Shown one piece after another: positions 17,637 to 27,819 of a DNA stretch of 64,000 nucleotides. How positions within the stretch are numbered: position 1 is the first letter of the stretch; each line of letters starts with the position of its first letter. Under the pieces are notes generated by a model, which worked only from the letters and a program-made list of their open reading frames with translations, had not been told where the DNA came from and searched no databases. A program made the translations under genes and the position numbers. The stretch is from Pirellulaceae bacterium (GTDB lineage Bacteria > Planctomycetota > Planctomycetia > Pirellulales > Pirellulaceae): positions 744,001 to 808,000 of the forward strand of contig JAHBXS010000001.1 in assembly GCA_019636375.1 (NCBI GenBank), given 5' to 3'.

Positions 17637-19061
17637 ATGGATGCGGAAGAATTTCGCGATTGGGCATTGAAAGCCGCGAATTGGGGCGTCGACTACCGAA
17701 AAACGGTTTCCGAGCGACCAGTGCGTTCGCCGATGCAGCCAAGCGAACTAATCGCTGCACTTCCCGGGGAACCGCCAGAAGTTGGTGTGCCTTTCGAAGA
17801 GCTGTTTTCTGACTTCGAACGGCTGATTCCGCACGGTTTGACTCATTGGCAACATCCCCGTTTTTTCGCCTACTTCCCCTCGAACGCGGCACCCCCTTCG
17901 GTCATCGCTGAGATTTTGACTGCTGCGATTTCCGCGCAGTGCATGATTTGGCAAACATCGCCAGCAGCGACGGAGTTGGAAACGGTGATGCTCCGTTGGC
18001 TGGTGACGGCATTTGGATTGCCGAACGAGTTTGATGGAGTCGTTCACGATACGGCATCAACTGCGACTCTGGTGGCGGTCCTGACCATGCGTGAACGGGC
18101 TTTGCAATGGCGAGGAAATCAAGAGGGGCTTTCGGGACAGCAGCGATGCCGAATCTATGCCTCCGATTTAGTTCATTCGTCGATTGACCGTGCGATATGG
18201 ATTTCGGGAATTGGTCAAGAAAATCTCGTGCGAATCCCGACTGATGGTCCTCACAATTCGTTAAATCCACAAGCTCTTCGAGCGGCGATCGAGACCGACA
18301 TGGGGGCCGGTTTTTTGCCCGCCGGAGTGATTTTGTGCGTTGGCGGAACGAGTTTTGGGGCCAGTGATCAAATTAATGCGGCTTGTGAAGTTGCCCAGGA
18401 ATATGGATTGTATGTGCATGTCGATGCCGCTTGGGCGGGCTCGGCAATGATCTGTCCGGAATTCCGTTCGCTATGGCAAGGGATTGAGTTGGTCGACTCG
18501 ATCGTGATCAATCCTCACAAGTGGTTAGGAATCCAATTCGATTGCTCGACGCATTTCTTTCGGGATGCGAGCCCTATTCTAAAAACATTGGCAATTCATC
18601 CGGATTACTTGCAAACCTATGACAAGGCTGGGGTGCGAGACTACTGCGAGTACACGATCCCCTTGGGACGAAGATTTCGAGCCTTGAAGATGTGGTTTGT
18701 GCTGCGTTACTACGGATTGGAAGGACTGCGGACTCGGATTCGTAATCATGTGGCGTGGTCTCAGGTCCTGGTTGAAGAACTTCGACAAAGTCCCTTGATC
18801 GAAATTTGTACCCCACCTTTTTTGTCGCTCTTTACGTTTCGATTGCTCGACCAATCTCTAAGCGAAGAAGGTTTGAACCTTTTGAATCTTGAATTCCTCC
18901 GCCGCATCAATGATGAAGGGCTCATCTATCTGTCGCCGACAAAAATCGATGGCCGTCAGGTAATCAGGTTTCAGATTGGTCAATTTGACTGTTCAGAGGC
19001 CGACGTAAAACTGGCGAAGGACTGTATCCTGCGGCTTGCTGCGGAATGCGTCGGTCATTGA
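17637..19061 (+). CDS. Group II PLP-dependent amino acid decarboxylase
   Basis: A 474-residue decarboxylase of the aromatic-L-amino-acid/glutamate decarboxylase group (fold type I). Typical landmarks: 'HWQHPRFFAYFPSNAAPPSVIAE', 'MIWQTSPAATELE', 'HDTASTATLVAVLTMRE', 'VHVDAAWAGSA' (the Asp that contacts the pyridine nitrogen) and 'INPHKWLGIQFD' with the PLP-binding Lys near residue 292. The sequence is closest in style to DOPA/tryptophan decarboxylases, but the substrate cannot be read from motifs. The ATG at 17637 is preferred over the overlapping TTG at 17634. It is co-transcribed with the dehydrogenase just upstream, which suggests a small amino-acid degradation unit. Confidence 0.9.
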   Translation: MDAEEFRDWALKAANWGVDYRKTVSERPVRSPMQPSELIAALPGEPPEVGVPFEELFSDFERLIPHGLTHWQHPRFFAYFPSNAAPPSVIAEILTAAISAQCMIWQTSPAATELETVMLRWLVTAFGLPNEFDGVVHDTASTATLVAVLTMRERALQWRGNQEGLSGQQRCRIYASDLVHSSIDRAIWISGIGQENLVRIPTDGPHNSLNPQALRAAIETDMGAGFLPAGVILCVGGTSFGASDQINAACEVAQEYGLYVHVDAAWAGSAMICPEFRSLWQGIELVDSIVINPHKWLGIQFDCSTHFFRDASPILKTLAIHPDYLQTYDKAGVRDYCEYTIPLGRRFRALKMWFVLRYYGLEGLRTRIRNHVAWSQVLVEELRQSPLIEICTPPFLSLFTFRLLDQSLSEEGLNLLNLEFLRRINDEGLIYLSPTKIDGRQVIRFQIGQFDCSEADVKLAKDCILRLAAECVGH

Positions 19062-19219
19062 TTCCTTGAAATCCCCCAACTGCCGGCCACTCGGCGTAAA
19101 CCGGCGGAATATTTTTCGCCAACCAACGATCCGCAAAGCGACAACGGATCGGTCTAATCGACACGCTGTGCCATTTAGCCTAACGCAAATTTGAGGTAGA
19201 CCACGTTTGGCGAGCCCAT

Positions 19220-20536
19220 TTACAGTAGGACCGGGCCATCTTTGCACAGCTCAGCTAGGCCAAAGGTGTCGATTTGATGCCCCATTGCATGTGCGATGGC
19301 GAGCCAGAGGCGGGTAGTCGAGACCTTGTCGACTTTCGTGTAACGCCCCATTTCGAAGCCGAAACCACCCCCCAGCATCACCATCGGTAAATTCTGCAAC
19401 GTGTGTGAACTGCCGTGTCCTAACTCGTTTGTCCACACGATCAACGTGTTGTCGAGCAATGAGCGCTCGGAGCCAGGTTCTTTGGTAGCTGCTAATCGAC
19501 CGGCGAGATAGGCCAACTGTTCGGCGTACCACTTATTAATTCGACGAAGTTTGTTTTGCGCGTCTTCGTTTTTGTCTGGTTCATGGGAAAGGTGGTGATG
19601 GCCTTCGTCAACCTCCAGCCACTTCATCCTGACATCACCAACGGACTGGGTGAACTGCAAGGTTGCAACACGATTGAAGTCATTAGCGAAAGCGTTGACC
19701 AACAAATCCATCTGCATGCGACTAATTTCAGGCATGTTTTCGTTGGTTAATGGAACGTTGGCAGGAAGCTCGATTGGAATCGTGGGGCCAGATTGCTGCA
19801 GTGTTTTTTCAAGGTCCTGTTGAATGTGTTGGAGGTGCTCTTGATTCGCCGCCAGAATTTGGCGCCCCTGTTGGCTTGGATCGAGACGTCCGAAGTCTTG
19901 GTGGACGGAATTCAAAACATGTCGCAAGGTCTCACGGTCTTTTACTGAACCGTGAAGTTTGTCGTACATCCGATACGGATCGCTGAGCGGAGCAACCGGC
20001 TGATTCGGACCGGCGTAGACCATGCGGGTCCAAGGATTGGCTTCATGATGAACCAGAACACCGTACTCAAGAGAACCAAAGCGGGTCTGGGAGTGCGATT
20101 GAGATTGCAAAAAGTTTTTAATTTCCTGGTCGATAGAAATCCCTTTCGCCCAACCTGCAGGAGTATCACTTCCGCCTTGAATGTTTCCGGGAAAAAGCTC
20201 GTTGCCGGTCAGCAGGCAACTCATACCCCGCATGTGATTGTCGCCATCACCTCGAACCTGATTGCAGATTCCTTTGACAATCAGCGTCTGCTCGCGAAAA
20301 TTCTCTAGCGGCTGCAACACCTCGGTGAGTTCGAAGTCGGGGCCTTGGGTCTGGGGCCAGAAACCTTGGCTGACCGTCCCGTTGGGGGTAAACATGATGA
20401 TGAGTCGTTTTTTCATGCCCAAATCGCGGGTATCGCTGGGCATGGTCCAAGGCAAGCCCCGCAAACCGGGAATCGCCAACAGGGCTCCGGCGGAGGTCGT
20501 CAAGAAATCTCTTCTTAAGATCGGTTTCGACAGCAT
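19220..20536 (-). CDS. DUF1552 Tat-exported protein
   Basis: A 438-residue DUF1552 protein. The N-terminus has a twin-arginine signal ('KPILRRDFLTTSAGALLAIPG'), so it is probably exported folded by Tat. The body includes 'FTPNGTVSQGFWP', 'CLLTGNELFPG', 'RFGSLEYGVL', 'WTNELGHGSSHTLQNLP' and 'MLGGGFGF', all typical of this planctomycete family. It is related to DUF1501/alkaline-phosphatase-like proteins; no activity is established. The start is ATG 20536 with GAGGAT just upstream; ATG 20548 is an alternative. It lies 14 bases after the DUF1592-type gene, its constant genomic partner. Confidence 0.9.
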   Translation of the reverse strand: MLSKPILRRDFLTTSAGALLAIPGLRGLPWTMPSDTRDLGMKKRLIIMFTPNGTVSQGFWPQTQGPDFELTEVLQPLENFREQTLIVKGICNQVRGDGDNHMRGMSCLLTGNELFPGNIQGGSDTPAGWAKGISIDQEIKNFLQSQSHSQTRFGSLEYGVLVHHEANPWTRMVYAGPNQPVAPLSDPYRMYDKLHGSVKDRETLRHVLNSVHQDFGRLDPSQQGRQILAANQEHLQHIQQDLEKTLQQSGPTIPIELPANVPLTNENMPEISRMQMDLLVNAFANDFNRVATLQFTQSVGDVRMKWLEVDEGHHHLSHEPDKNEDAQNKLRRINKWYAEQLAYLAGRLAATKEPGSERSLLDNTLIVWTNELGHGSSHTLQNLPMVMLGGGFGFEMGRYTKVDKVSTTRLWLAIAHAMGHQIDTFGLAELCKDGPVLL

Positions 20537-20550
20537 TGGTATCCTCATAC

Positions 20551-22986
20551 TTATTGAGAGTCGGTCACGAGCAGTTTTGCGATCTCGACCACAAGTTCAC
20601 TAATATTGTAATCGCTGGCGACGAATTTTTCATGCAACTGCCCCAAGCGTTCTGGCCCAAAGCCTTCAATTGGTTGTCTCGCGAATTCGCGAAAAACTTG
20701 TTTGACGAAGTTTTGCTGCGCGCCTAGATCATTTGCCAAAAGCAACGCTAAATCTCGCGGTTCGTTTAAACTAATCCGTTCACCGCTAGGTGACTCGTAA
20801 ACTGCCGACGAATCAATCGATCGTTTTCCGTCGGTTTCTCGATACCTTCCGACGGCATCGAAGTTTTCCAGACTGAACCCAAGGGGGTTGATGACCTGGT
20901 GACATTTCATACATTCTGTATCGGCGGTCTGATGCTCGACTCGTTGCCGATTTGTCATTTCTGGAGCAAAGTCTTCCGTCAATGGCTCAAAATTTTCGTT
21001 GGGGGGACGCAAAGTTCGGCCTAACAAACTCCGCGATACGAACACTCCACGATGAATCGGCGAACTATCTCCGAAATAAGCGAGTGAGGTCATGATGTAC
21101 GGGTGCGTCAATACTCCCGATCGACGTTGGGACTCGACGGATGCGATGACAAACACTTGTGGATTCTCAACGTTTTCCGACTCCTGTCGTGCTAGGCCAT
21201 AGTATTCGGCCAAACGCGAATTCGCGAAAATTTCCTGATCCAAAAATAGCCGACGGTAGTCTGAGCCTTTGCTCCACAGCACGGATTCAATTTGTGCATC
21301 CAGGCTACGTCGCAGGTCAACCAGGAGTTGCTCCGAAAATCCGGGATAGCGTTGGGGATCTCGAGTTGCTCCATGACCTCGATCAAGTTTCAACCAAGTC
21401 GCCATGGTGGTATTGAGTTTCTCTCGCCCGCGCGGATCGTACAATAGACGATAAATCTCCTCTCTCAACACATCCTCGGACGCCAACTTCCCTAGTTGAG
21501 CCAATTCAAATAGCCGGCGATCAGGGATAGAATCCCACAGCGTGAGGGCCAAACGGCGCGCAATTCTAAAATTCTGGTCCCTTTGTTCGAGCTCAGGATA
21601 CAGAAATCGCGGTGAAGTGAGAGTTGAGAGAATCACACGTTTAGCGGACTCTTTCAGAGGCAAGTCTTCGCCAAAATGTTGCGACACAAAAAACGTGACA
21701 TCTTCGTCGGAAAGTTCTCGGCAAAATGCGAACTGCACAAACTCGCGACAGAACTTGGCGACTTTCTCCTCGCGGTCTTCAGCCGATTCCTTGGTTTTCG
21801 CAAAATTCCACAATCGCTCGGTAAACCAATCTGCCGCTTCGATCGCTGCGGAAGTGACAGATTCCAGCCAATCGCGCGAGACCGAAGTTCCCCGTTCGAA
21901 TCCCCAACTCGAATCATCTGGTGGAAACGAGGTGGCCAACGCGACTGACTCTGACATCCCATGAGGATACAAATACTTGCTGGGTACGATTTCCTCGACG
22001 CCATTCGGTGGATGCCAAGAGAGACGTATCTGTGCAGGCGGGTCCGGATATGAAAAAAAATCGATTCGCAATGGGTAGGCACGACCACCTAGCAAATGAA
22101 TTTCTGCGCGATGTTCTTCGATATCATCGGAACGGACTTTCCGGTCGATCAATGGCTCGGGACCTCCGTTGAGTCGGAGTTGAAAACCGTTTTTCGAGTA
22201 GACGATGATTTGGTAGCGTCCGGTCTTAGGCGCGAGTAAAGCGCCGGACCAATAAACTGAAAACCCGTCATTCATTTTGTTTTCTGGAGGCTTTTCTGGT
22301 TTTGGCAGTGACGGGTAGTCCTCGGTTGGATCAAAATGTGGGACACCCTCAGAGAAGTCGAGTTGAAGATCAATCTGTTCGGAAAGTTTTCGGCTATCCG
22401 TCCAGTTCCGAGCCGCGAAGTAGTGAGCCTTGAGGCCGTGCTCTTCAGGACGCCACGGAGGGTTGCCAAACAACAGGCTCAAGTCGGCCACAGATTCTCG
22501 AAACTGCCGCACGGTCAATCTCGAAAATTCGATTCCGGTCGTTTCTGCGTTTGCTGATGTCCCTGAATCAAAAAAAGTTTTAAAGATATAGCGGGCCACT
22601 TCTTGGGCATCTGGCCCACGACAATCACTGGGGTTTTCTTCGGGCATCGACTCGTCGATATAGTCGATCAAGTCGGTGAGGGTCCAGTCTCCTTCGAAAG
22701 GTGCCGGATACTTTTTGGTTCCTTGACCGTCATCACCATGACATTCCGCACATTGTCTCTGGTAGATTTCACGCCCACGATCGGCGACTTGGGCACCACG
22801 ATTGGCGACGGAAATTTGGGGGGATTCCACTGGGATTGGAATGCTGTATTCGACGCTCGTAGAGGGCTCGATAATTGGCAAGGCCGACAAGAACCCTAAC
22901 GCAAGACCAAACGTAACCAGTAACGTCGGAAACCCGGTCTGCAACGTGTTTTGGGAATAAATGTTGATCGTTTGACGATTTTCCAT
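20551..22986 (-). CDS. Planctomycete cytochrome (DUF1587/PA14/DUF1592/1588/1585)
   Basis: An 811-residue exported or anchored protein. An N-terminal hydrophobic helix (about residues 14-36) is followed by a heme c domain with 'RQCAECHGDDGQG', then a DUF1587-like segment ('LTVRQFRESVADLSLLFG') and a PA14-like beta barrel ('GFSVYWSGALLAPKTGRYQIIVYSKNG'). After these come DUF1595, DUF1592 ('YYGLARQESENV'), DUF1588 ('RSGVLTHPYIMTSLAYFGDSSPIHRGVFV') and DUF1585 near the end. A second CxxCH, 'ECMKCHQVINPLGFSLENFD', near residue 700 suggests another heme. The set is almost confined to planctomycetes and relatives. Start ATG 22986 (ATG 23028 also possible). Paired with the DUF1552 gene; redox role inferred. 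Confidence 0.9.
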   Translation of the reverse strand: MENRQTINIYSQNTLQTGFPTLLVTFGLALGFLSALPIIEPSTSVEYSIPIPVESPQISVANRGAQVADRGREIYQRQCAECHGDDGQGTKKYPAPFEGDWTLTDLIDYIDESMPEENPSDCRGPDAQEVARYIFKTFFDSGTSANAETTGIEFSRLTVRQFRESVADLSLLFGNPPWRPEEHGLKAHYFAARNWTDSRKLSEQIDLQLDFSEGVPHFDPTEDYPSLPKPEKPPENKMNDGFSVYWSGALLAPKTGRYQIIVYSKNGFQLRLNGGPEPLIDRKVRSDDIEEHRAEIHLLGGRAYPLRIDFFSYPDPPAQIRLSWHPPNGVEEIVPSKYLYPHGMSESVALATSFPPDDSSWGFERGTSVSRDWLESVTSAAIEAADWFTERLWNFAKTKESAEDREEKVAKFCREFVQFAFCRELSDEDVTFFVSQHFGEDLPLKESAKRVILSTLTSPRFLYPELEQRDQNFRIARRLALTLWDSIPDRRLFELAQLGKLASEDVLREEIYRLLYDPRGREKLNTTMATWLKLDRGHGATRDPQRYPGFSEQLLVDLRRSLDAQIESVLWSKGSDYRRLFLDQEIFANSRLAEYYGLARQESENVENPQVFVIASVESQRRSGVLTHPYIMTSLAYFGDSSPIHRGVFVSRSLLGRTLRPPNENFEPLTEDFAPEMTNRQRVEHQTADTECMKCHQVINPLGFSLENFDAVGRYRETDGKRSIDSSAVYESPSGERISLNEPRDLALLLANDLGAQQNFVKQVFREFARQPIEGFGPERLGQLHEKFVASDYNISELVVEIAKLLVTDSQ

Positions 22987-23133
22987 TCGAAATTTGTGGT
23001 TGTGGATTTTGGCGTCCTCCCTCCTCAACTATTTCAGAACCTTTATTGTGGTTTAAATGTCTGTTAGAATCAACGTGAGGTTGCTAATGGTTAAAAATTG
23101 CGGTCCAAAAAGAAGGCCGCAAATGTGACATTT

Positions 23134-23204
23134 TCGGGACTGGTGTAACGGTAGCACGAAAGATTCTGACTCTTTTGGTTGGGGTTCGAATCCCTAGTCC
23201 CGAA
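23134..23204 (+). tRNA. tRNA-Gln (CTG)
   Basis: A 71-base cloverleaf: acceptor TCGGGAC/GTCCCGA, D-arm GTG...CAC, anticodon arm AAAGA-TTCTGAC-TCTTT with anticodon CTG at 23166-23168, T-arm TGGGG-TTCGAAT-CCCTA, discriminator A; CCA is not encoded. It lies alone between a divergent cytochrome gene and the SHD1 gene, with only a T-rich stretch after it. Confidence 0.94.
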
Positions 23205-23242
23205 TTTGTTTTTCAATCACCCCTTTTTCGGATCGGTTGCAG

Positions 23243-24199
23243 ATGAACACGTTTTCAAAGAATTTCGTGATGTTAGGTGCCAGCTTAGGGATGGTACTGT
23301 TAGGGATTTTGTCGGCAGACACTTCGGTGCATGCCCTGGATGAACGGGCTTGGCGGGACAAATCGGGCAATTACCAGGTGACGGCAACATTGGTCGGGCA
23401 CAATGATGAGTTAGCAATCCTCAAAAAGCCGGACGGCGAAATGGTGGCGTTTCCAATCACCGATTTGTCCACTTCAGATCGCGAGTATTTGGATTCGAAT
23501 GACGCCAAAAAAATCGCACACTCACGCAAATCTCAAACTTGGACTTTTCGTGACGGACGTCAAGTCGCTGGAGAAGTCGTCAGTCACGGCGATAAAGAGG
23601 TCGTGATTCAAAGCCGTCGCGGAAAAATTTTCGTGAATGATCGAGCTTTTGAAAATCTTCCCGAAGTCTATCAGGAGATCGTTCCACTGATGGTCGCTCA
23701 TTTTGAGAACCGGCGGTTTGGAGATGTCGGGGAGTTCAAAAGATTTGTCGAACGTCGTGGCAGTCGACCCTTAAAGTACAAATGCGAAGGAGTCATTCTG
23801 GAACTTGAGAATGGCGATGAATATGGAGTGCCCTACTTTTTGTTTAGCGACGACGACCGCAAATTTTTGGAGGCTGGGAGAGACGACTATCGCCGCGAAG
23901 AAACCACGGACGAAGAACGCGAGAATCATGCGTTGTACACGCGGAGTCTGGCCCATGAATATCAGCAAAACCGTGTCGCCGAACAACAAATTCAACGGTT
24001 GCAATTGGGATTATTGGCAACGACGGCGGGGGTGACTGATATGTGGGAAGTTGCCATGATTCCACCAAACGGCAATTTCTACTTCGCTCAGTCGGTCGTG
24101 GTTTTTGCACGCGACAGTCGTCAGGCGTCGATTTTGGCATCCCAACAATGGCCGGGTTACACGGTTGGACCGGTCCGTCGAGTCAACCGAAATTGGTAA
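23243..24199 (+). CDS. Secreted SHD1-domain protein
   Basis: A 318-residue protein with a signal peptide (hydrophobic residues 8-25, ending near SVHA). Two or three copies of an SHD1 (Sla1 homology 1)-like beta unit follow: 'RAWRDKSGNYQVTATLVGHNDELAILKK' with 'FPITDLSTSDREYL', then 'RTWTFRDGRQVAGEVVSHGDKEVVIQS' style repeats, and a weaker third ('KCEGVILELENGDEYGVPYFLFSDDDRKFL'). The last 90 residues are helical then end 'GYTVGPVRRVN'. SHD1 units are common in exported planctomycete proteins and are thought to bind protein partners. The start is ATG 23243; an in-frame TTG at 23237 is less likely. It stands just after tRNA-Gln and appears monocistronic. Function unknown. Confidence 0.75.
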   Translation: MNTFSKNFVMLGASLGMVLLGILSADTSVHALDERAWRDKSGNYQVTATLVGHNDELAILKKPDGEMVAFPITDLSTSDREYLDSNDAKKIAHSRKSQTWTFRDGRQVAGEVVSHGDKEVVIQSRRGKIFVNDRAFENLPEVYQEIVPLMVAHFENRRFGDVGEFKRFVERRGSRPLKYKCEGVILELENGDEYGVPYFLFSDDDRKFLEAGRDDYRREETTDEERENHALYTRSLAHEYQQNRVAEQQIQRLQLGLLATTAGVTDMWEVAMIPPNGNFYFAQSVVVFARDSRQASILASQQWPGYTVGPVRRVNRNW

Positions 24200-24206
24200 T
24201 AATCAA

Positions 24207-25187
24207 CTACTCACCAGCGGTTTTCAAGCGTTGTTTGGCACGCTCGAAGTCGTAATCGTCTGGTGGCGGGAAGTCTTGGTTTTGCTTGAGTTCGTCTAAC
24301 CCAACGCTTGAAATTGTGACTCCATTGGCAGGCACGTCACCTTTGGCACACCACACAATTGCATTCAAGACGACTTTGCGAAATTCGTCATGGCCCCAAT
24401 TCCAGTGGTCGTGACCGCCGGTGAATCCGAAACTTCTACCTCCGTCCGCTCGCTCGGTTGCCCAAGCGACATGTTGAGGCAACCCTTTTTCGACCGCGAT
24501 TCGAACATGGGGGTTGCCGCTGTGGGGCCCATCCGCGCGGCTCATCGTTTCTGCCGGAGCGACTGCCGAAAGGATTGGGGTAACATCCGCCATTTCACTT
24601 TGGAATCGCATGTGGAAATACCATTCGTCTTGAATCGCAAAGGGTTTGACGCCACGTGAGATTGGGTGATCCGGGAAAGATTCAAATTTCGCGACCCAAT
24701 GTGGATTCACCGACCAATGGGTTTCAAAATAGCCCCCCAAAAGTTTCAGAAACCGATCACCAACATCGCCTTTGGGAACTTCGACCGCGTAGTGGATACA
24801 TACAATGCCGATTCCGCGAGCCGCCAAACGTTCCACTTGATCAAGGTGTGGAATCACTGGGTGACCACCGCCCCCATCAGCGTACATGACAACGCAGTCG
24901 AATTCGTCAAGTGCCTCTGGTTTTTCCGGCCAAGAGTGCTTGAAGACCACGCACTCCGTTCCGGGAATTGCCATTTCTAAGTGCCGTGCCAAAAGACTGC
25001 AGCCCGCATAATGCTCGTGAGCACCATAGCCGTGGCTCATTCGTCCCGCCACGAAGGCTATTTTTTTTGACTCAGATGACTGCGTTTGATGAAAGTTTTC
25101 CACGTGCGGCTGTGCCCAAAGGGAGGTGGATGACAGTGCCAGCGTGATTAATAAGGCAATTGGTACAAAACTGAGTTGCGTGAACAT
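24207..25187 (-). CDS. Secreted ThuA-like protein
   Basis: A 326-residue protein with a signal peptide (residues 1-25, ending SLWAQ) and a ThuA-type class I glutamine amidotransferase-like domain. Visible segments include 'KIAFVAGRMSHGYGAHEHYAGC', 'CVVMYADGGGGHPV', 'GIGIVCIHYAVEVPKGDVGDRFLKLLGGYFETHWSVNPHW', 'HPISRGVKPF' and 'GGRSFGFTGGHDHWNWGHDEFRKVVLNAIVW'. ThuA domains lack amidase activity in most cases and are linked to sugar use, such as trehalose; planctomycetes have many exported paralogues. The 3' end lies 7 bases from the converging SHD1 gene. The substrate cannot be assigned. Confidence 0.88.
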   Translation of the reverse strand: MFTQLSFVPIALLITLALSSTSLWAQPHVENFHQTQSSESKKIAFVAGRMSHGYGAHEHYAGCSLLARHLEMAIPGTECVVFKHSWPEKPEALDEFDCVVMYADGGGGHPVIPHLDQVERLAARGIGIVCIHYAVEVPKGDVGDRFLKLLGGYFETHWSVNPHWVAKFESFPDHPISRGVKPFAIQDEWYFHMRFQSEMADVTPILSAVAPAETMSRADGPHSGNPHVRIAVEKGLPQHVAWATERADGGRSFGFTGGHDHWNWGHDEFRKVVLNAIVWCAKGDVPANGVTISSVGLDELKQNQDFPPPDDYDFERAKQRLKTAGE

Positions 25188-25622
25188 TGTCTTCTAAAAC
25201 CCTTGAATGAAACGAATTGACGTTCAATGAGATTTGTCGGTAGTCGGGCATCAATTAGAATTCTTTTTGTGGAATCTGGCAATTGACGATTAACGACTTC
25301 GACCAAAAGTCGTTCGGATGGGGCGATTTGTCCCGAAATTCGCGATTTTCGGAATGGTTTGACCGATCTATAATGTCGTTTCATTTGAGAACTTGGTTTT
25401 GGCTTCAACAGTTCTTGGGGTTCAGCTCGTCGGGACTTGCTTCCCCTAAAGAATATCGGCCATCTTTGCGTAGCTTGTCCCAAACGAAGCGGCAATGGTA
25501 GTTTTGGATAGTGGTAAGCCCGAAGCTTTGTTTCCGAGCGAAAGAAAGTTCACGCATCAAATGTATTTGTAATGGCCGAATGAATTTGGCAGTTCTCCGT
25601 TTTATGAGGTAAGTGTTTCGTC
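25188..25622. other. Intergenic region with one short inverted repeat
   Basis: About 435 bases lie between two divergent genes. The only structure I note is AACGACTT/AAGTCGTT (25292-25299 and 25307-25314), a perfect 8-bp dyad that could be an operator. Short frames here lack support. GAGG at about 25608 serves the UXS gene. Confidence 0.4.
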
Positions 25623-26597
25623 GTGTCGAAAATCAAACGAATTTTAGTTGCAGGCGGTGCCGGCTTTTTAGGCTCTCATCTTTGTGAGCGGTTGGTTGAA
25701 ATGGGTCATGACGTGATCTGTGTGGACAATTTTTTCACCAGTCAAAAATCGAACGTCACGCATTTGTTGGATCGCTCAAATTTTGAGTTGATTCGTCACG
25801 ACATCGTTCACCCGATTTGGCTGGAGGTTGATGAGATTTACAATCTCGCTTGCCCCGCAGCACCAGGCCATTATCAGTACAACCCGATCAAGACGATGAA
25901 AACGAGTGTCGTCGGGTCGATGAACTTGCTGGGCATGGCGCGGCGATGTGGTGCGAAAGTCTTCCAGGCTTCGACCAGTGAGGTTTACGGCGACCCTGAA
26001 GTCCATCCACAGCCCGAGTCATATCGTGGTTGCGTGAATCCAATTGGAGTTCGAGCCTGCTATGACGAGGGCAAGCGAGCGGCCGAGACGCTTTTTATGG
26101 ACTATCACCGGATGCACAAAATGCGAATTCGAATCTGTCGCATTTTTAATACTTATGGACCGAGAATGCATCCTTTCGATGGTCGGGTTGTTTCGAATTT
26201 CATCCGTCAAGCATTGAGCGGGCAAGACATCACGATCTTCGGAGACGGCTCGCAAACACGCTCATTTTGTTATCGCGACGACTTGGTCGAAGGCTTTATT
26301 CGATTGATGGCCGCTCCTGATGAAGTCAGTTTTCCAGTGAACATTGGGAATCCAGGAGAATACACGATCAAGCAACTAGCGGAATTGACGATTGAATTGA
26401 CGGGCAGTCCGTCGAAGTTGGTTTACCGACCTCTTCCCGCTGATGACCCCACGCGACGTCGGCCTGACATTACTTTGGCCAAACAGCATTTGAGTTGGGA
26501 GCCGACCGTTCCGCTGCGAGAGGGTTTACAGAAGACGATCGATTGGTTTAGAACAATCGACCCCGAGCAATATCGCCCCCCAACGCCAAATTTTTAA
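25623..26597 (+). CDS. UDP-glucuronate decarboxylase (UXS)
   Basis: A 324-residue extended short-chain dehydrogenase that converts UDP-glucuronate to UDP-xylose with bound NAD, in the cytosol. The sequence shows the Rossmann motif '[10 protein letters not shown]', the UXS-characteristic '[23 protein letters not shown]', '[18 protein letters not shown]' and the catalytic YxxxK in '[11 protein letters not shown]'. It continues with '[22 protein letters not shown]' and '[19 protein letters not shown]'. These together separate it from galE and dTDP-glucose dehydratases. It starts at GTG 25623 with GAGG about 12 bases upstream. It fits with the polysaccharide genes at the end of the window. Possibly read through into the next two genes. 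Confidence 0.92.
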   Translation: MSKIKRILVAGGAGFLGSHLCERLVEMGHDVICVDNFFTSQKSNVTHLLDRSNFELIRHDIVHPIWLEVDEIYNLACPAAPGHYQYNPIKTMKTSVVGSMNLLGMARRCGAKVFQASTSEVYGDPEVHPQPESYRGCVNPIGVRACYDEGKRAAETLFMDYHRMHKMRIRICRIFNTYGPRMHPFDGRVVSNFIRQALSGQDITIFGDGSQTRSFCYRDDLVEGFIRLMAAPDEVSFPVNIGNPGEYTIKQLAELTIELTGSPSKLVYRPLPADDPTRRRPDITLAKQHLSWEPTVPLREGLQKTIDWFRTIDPEQYRPPTPNF

Positions 26598-26652
26598 GCA
26601 CGGTTTTCTCACGTAGAACTCAAACGCTCGGCACTGACTAGAGAATCGCCTC

Positions 26653-27819
26653 ATGGCTCGCGATCACGATCTGTATGACTTGATTGTCTTGGGGGTTGGC
26701 GGGGTTGGAAGTGCTGCATTGTATGCTGCCGCTCGACGAGGCTGGCGAGTATTGGGGATCGAGCAATTTGGTGTCGCTCATGATCGTGGCAGCTCCCACG
26801 GCCAAACTCGAATCATTCGGGCAGCATACTACGAGCATCCTAATTACGTCCCTTTGGCAAAATCTGCTTTTGGTGAATGGGCTCGAATCGAACGAGAGGC
26901 GGGCGAGCGACTGTTTCGCGCCGCAGGGTTGTTGCAAGTCGGGAAACGTGATTCAGAACTAATGGAGGGGGTCCGGCGAAGCGCACGCGAACATGGGCTG
27001 AATGTTGATGCATTGACGGCGGCCGAAATTGAGGCGCGCTGGCCCTATTTCCAAGTGACAGACGAGTATTCAGGCCTTTTCGAGCCTGGGGCGGGCTACT
27101 TGCGAGTCGAGCAATGCGTGGCTCATTTGACGAAACTTGCCAAAAAAGCTGGAGCCGAATTGCTGACCAACACAACTGTTGAGCGTTGGTTACCACTTGA
27201 TTCTGGGGCTATCGAGGTGAGGACATCTGATGACGAAGTCATACGAACTCGACGACTTGTAGTCACGGCCGGGCCATGGTCGCAAAATTTTACGAACTCC
27301 ATGCAGCTCGATTTGCAAGTTGTCCGCAAGCAGCAGCAATGGTTTCAAATGGATCGACATGAGATTCACGAAGCGAACGGCGGATGTTGCTTTTTGTTTG
27401 ACACTCCCCAAGGATGTTTTTACGGTTTTCCTCAAATTGATCACTTGGGGATGAAAGTCGCAGAACATTCCGGCGGCCAAGCGACCGAAGCAGCTGAGGC
27501 ATTGAAGCGCGGAATTGATGCCAGTGATTTGGAGCGTTGTCAGTCGTTTGTTAACGAGTGGTTTCGATGTGGTAAAATTCGCCTTGTCCATCATAGCGTT
27601 TGCATGTACACGATGTCGCCAGACCAACACTTTGTCATTGATCGGTGGCCAGGGCTGCATAATGTCGCGTTTGCTGCGGGACTGTCGGGCCATGGTTTTA
27701 AGTTTGTACCGGTGTTAGGAAAACATTTGGTGGAACTTGTGGATGGGCAAGAAAATTCAGAATTCGATTTCTTGAAGTTAAATCGGTTTGAAAGGCAAAG
27801 CGATGGAACGTCAGTTTGA
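26653..27819 (+). CDS. Sarcosine oxidase / N-methyl amino acid oxidase-like flavoenzyme
   Basis: A 388-residue flavoprotein of the monomeric sarcosine oxidase/N-methyltryptophan oxidase group, which oxidatively demethylates N-methyl amino acids, giving formaldehyde and peroxide. The FAD-binding motif '[18 protein letters not shown]' and the family stretch '[23 protein letters not shown]' are at the N-terminus. Near residue 318 '[18 protein letters not shown]' keeps the Cys used for covalent FAD attachment. '[15 protein letters not shown]' near the end is also conserved. The last codons overlap the start of sthA by 17 bases. The exact N-methyl substrate cannot be told from sequence. Confidence 0.88.
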   Translation: MARDHDLYDLIVLGVGGVGSAALYAAARRGWRVLGIEQFGVAHDRGSSHGQTRIIRAAYYEHPNYVPLAKSAFGEWARIEREAGERLFRAAGLLQVGKRDSELMEGVRRSAREHGLNVDALTAAEIEARWPYFQVTDEYSGLFEPGAGYLRVEQCVAHLTKLAKKAGAELLTNTTVERWLPLDSGAIEVRTSDDEVIRTRRLVVTAGPWSQNFTNSMQLDLQVVRKQQQWFQMDRHEIHEANGGCCFLFDTPQGCFYGFPQIDHLGMKVAEHSGGQATEAAEALKRGIDASDLERCQSFVNEWFRCGKIRLVHHSVCMYTMSPDQHFVIDRWPGLHNVAFAAGLSGHGFKFVPVLGKHLVELVDGQENSEFDFLKLNRFERQSDGTSV

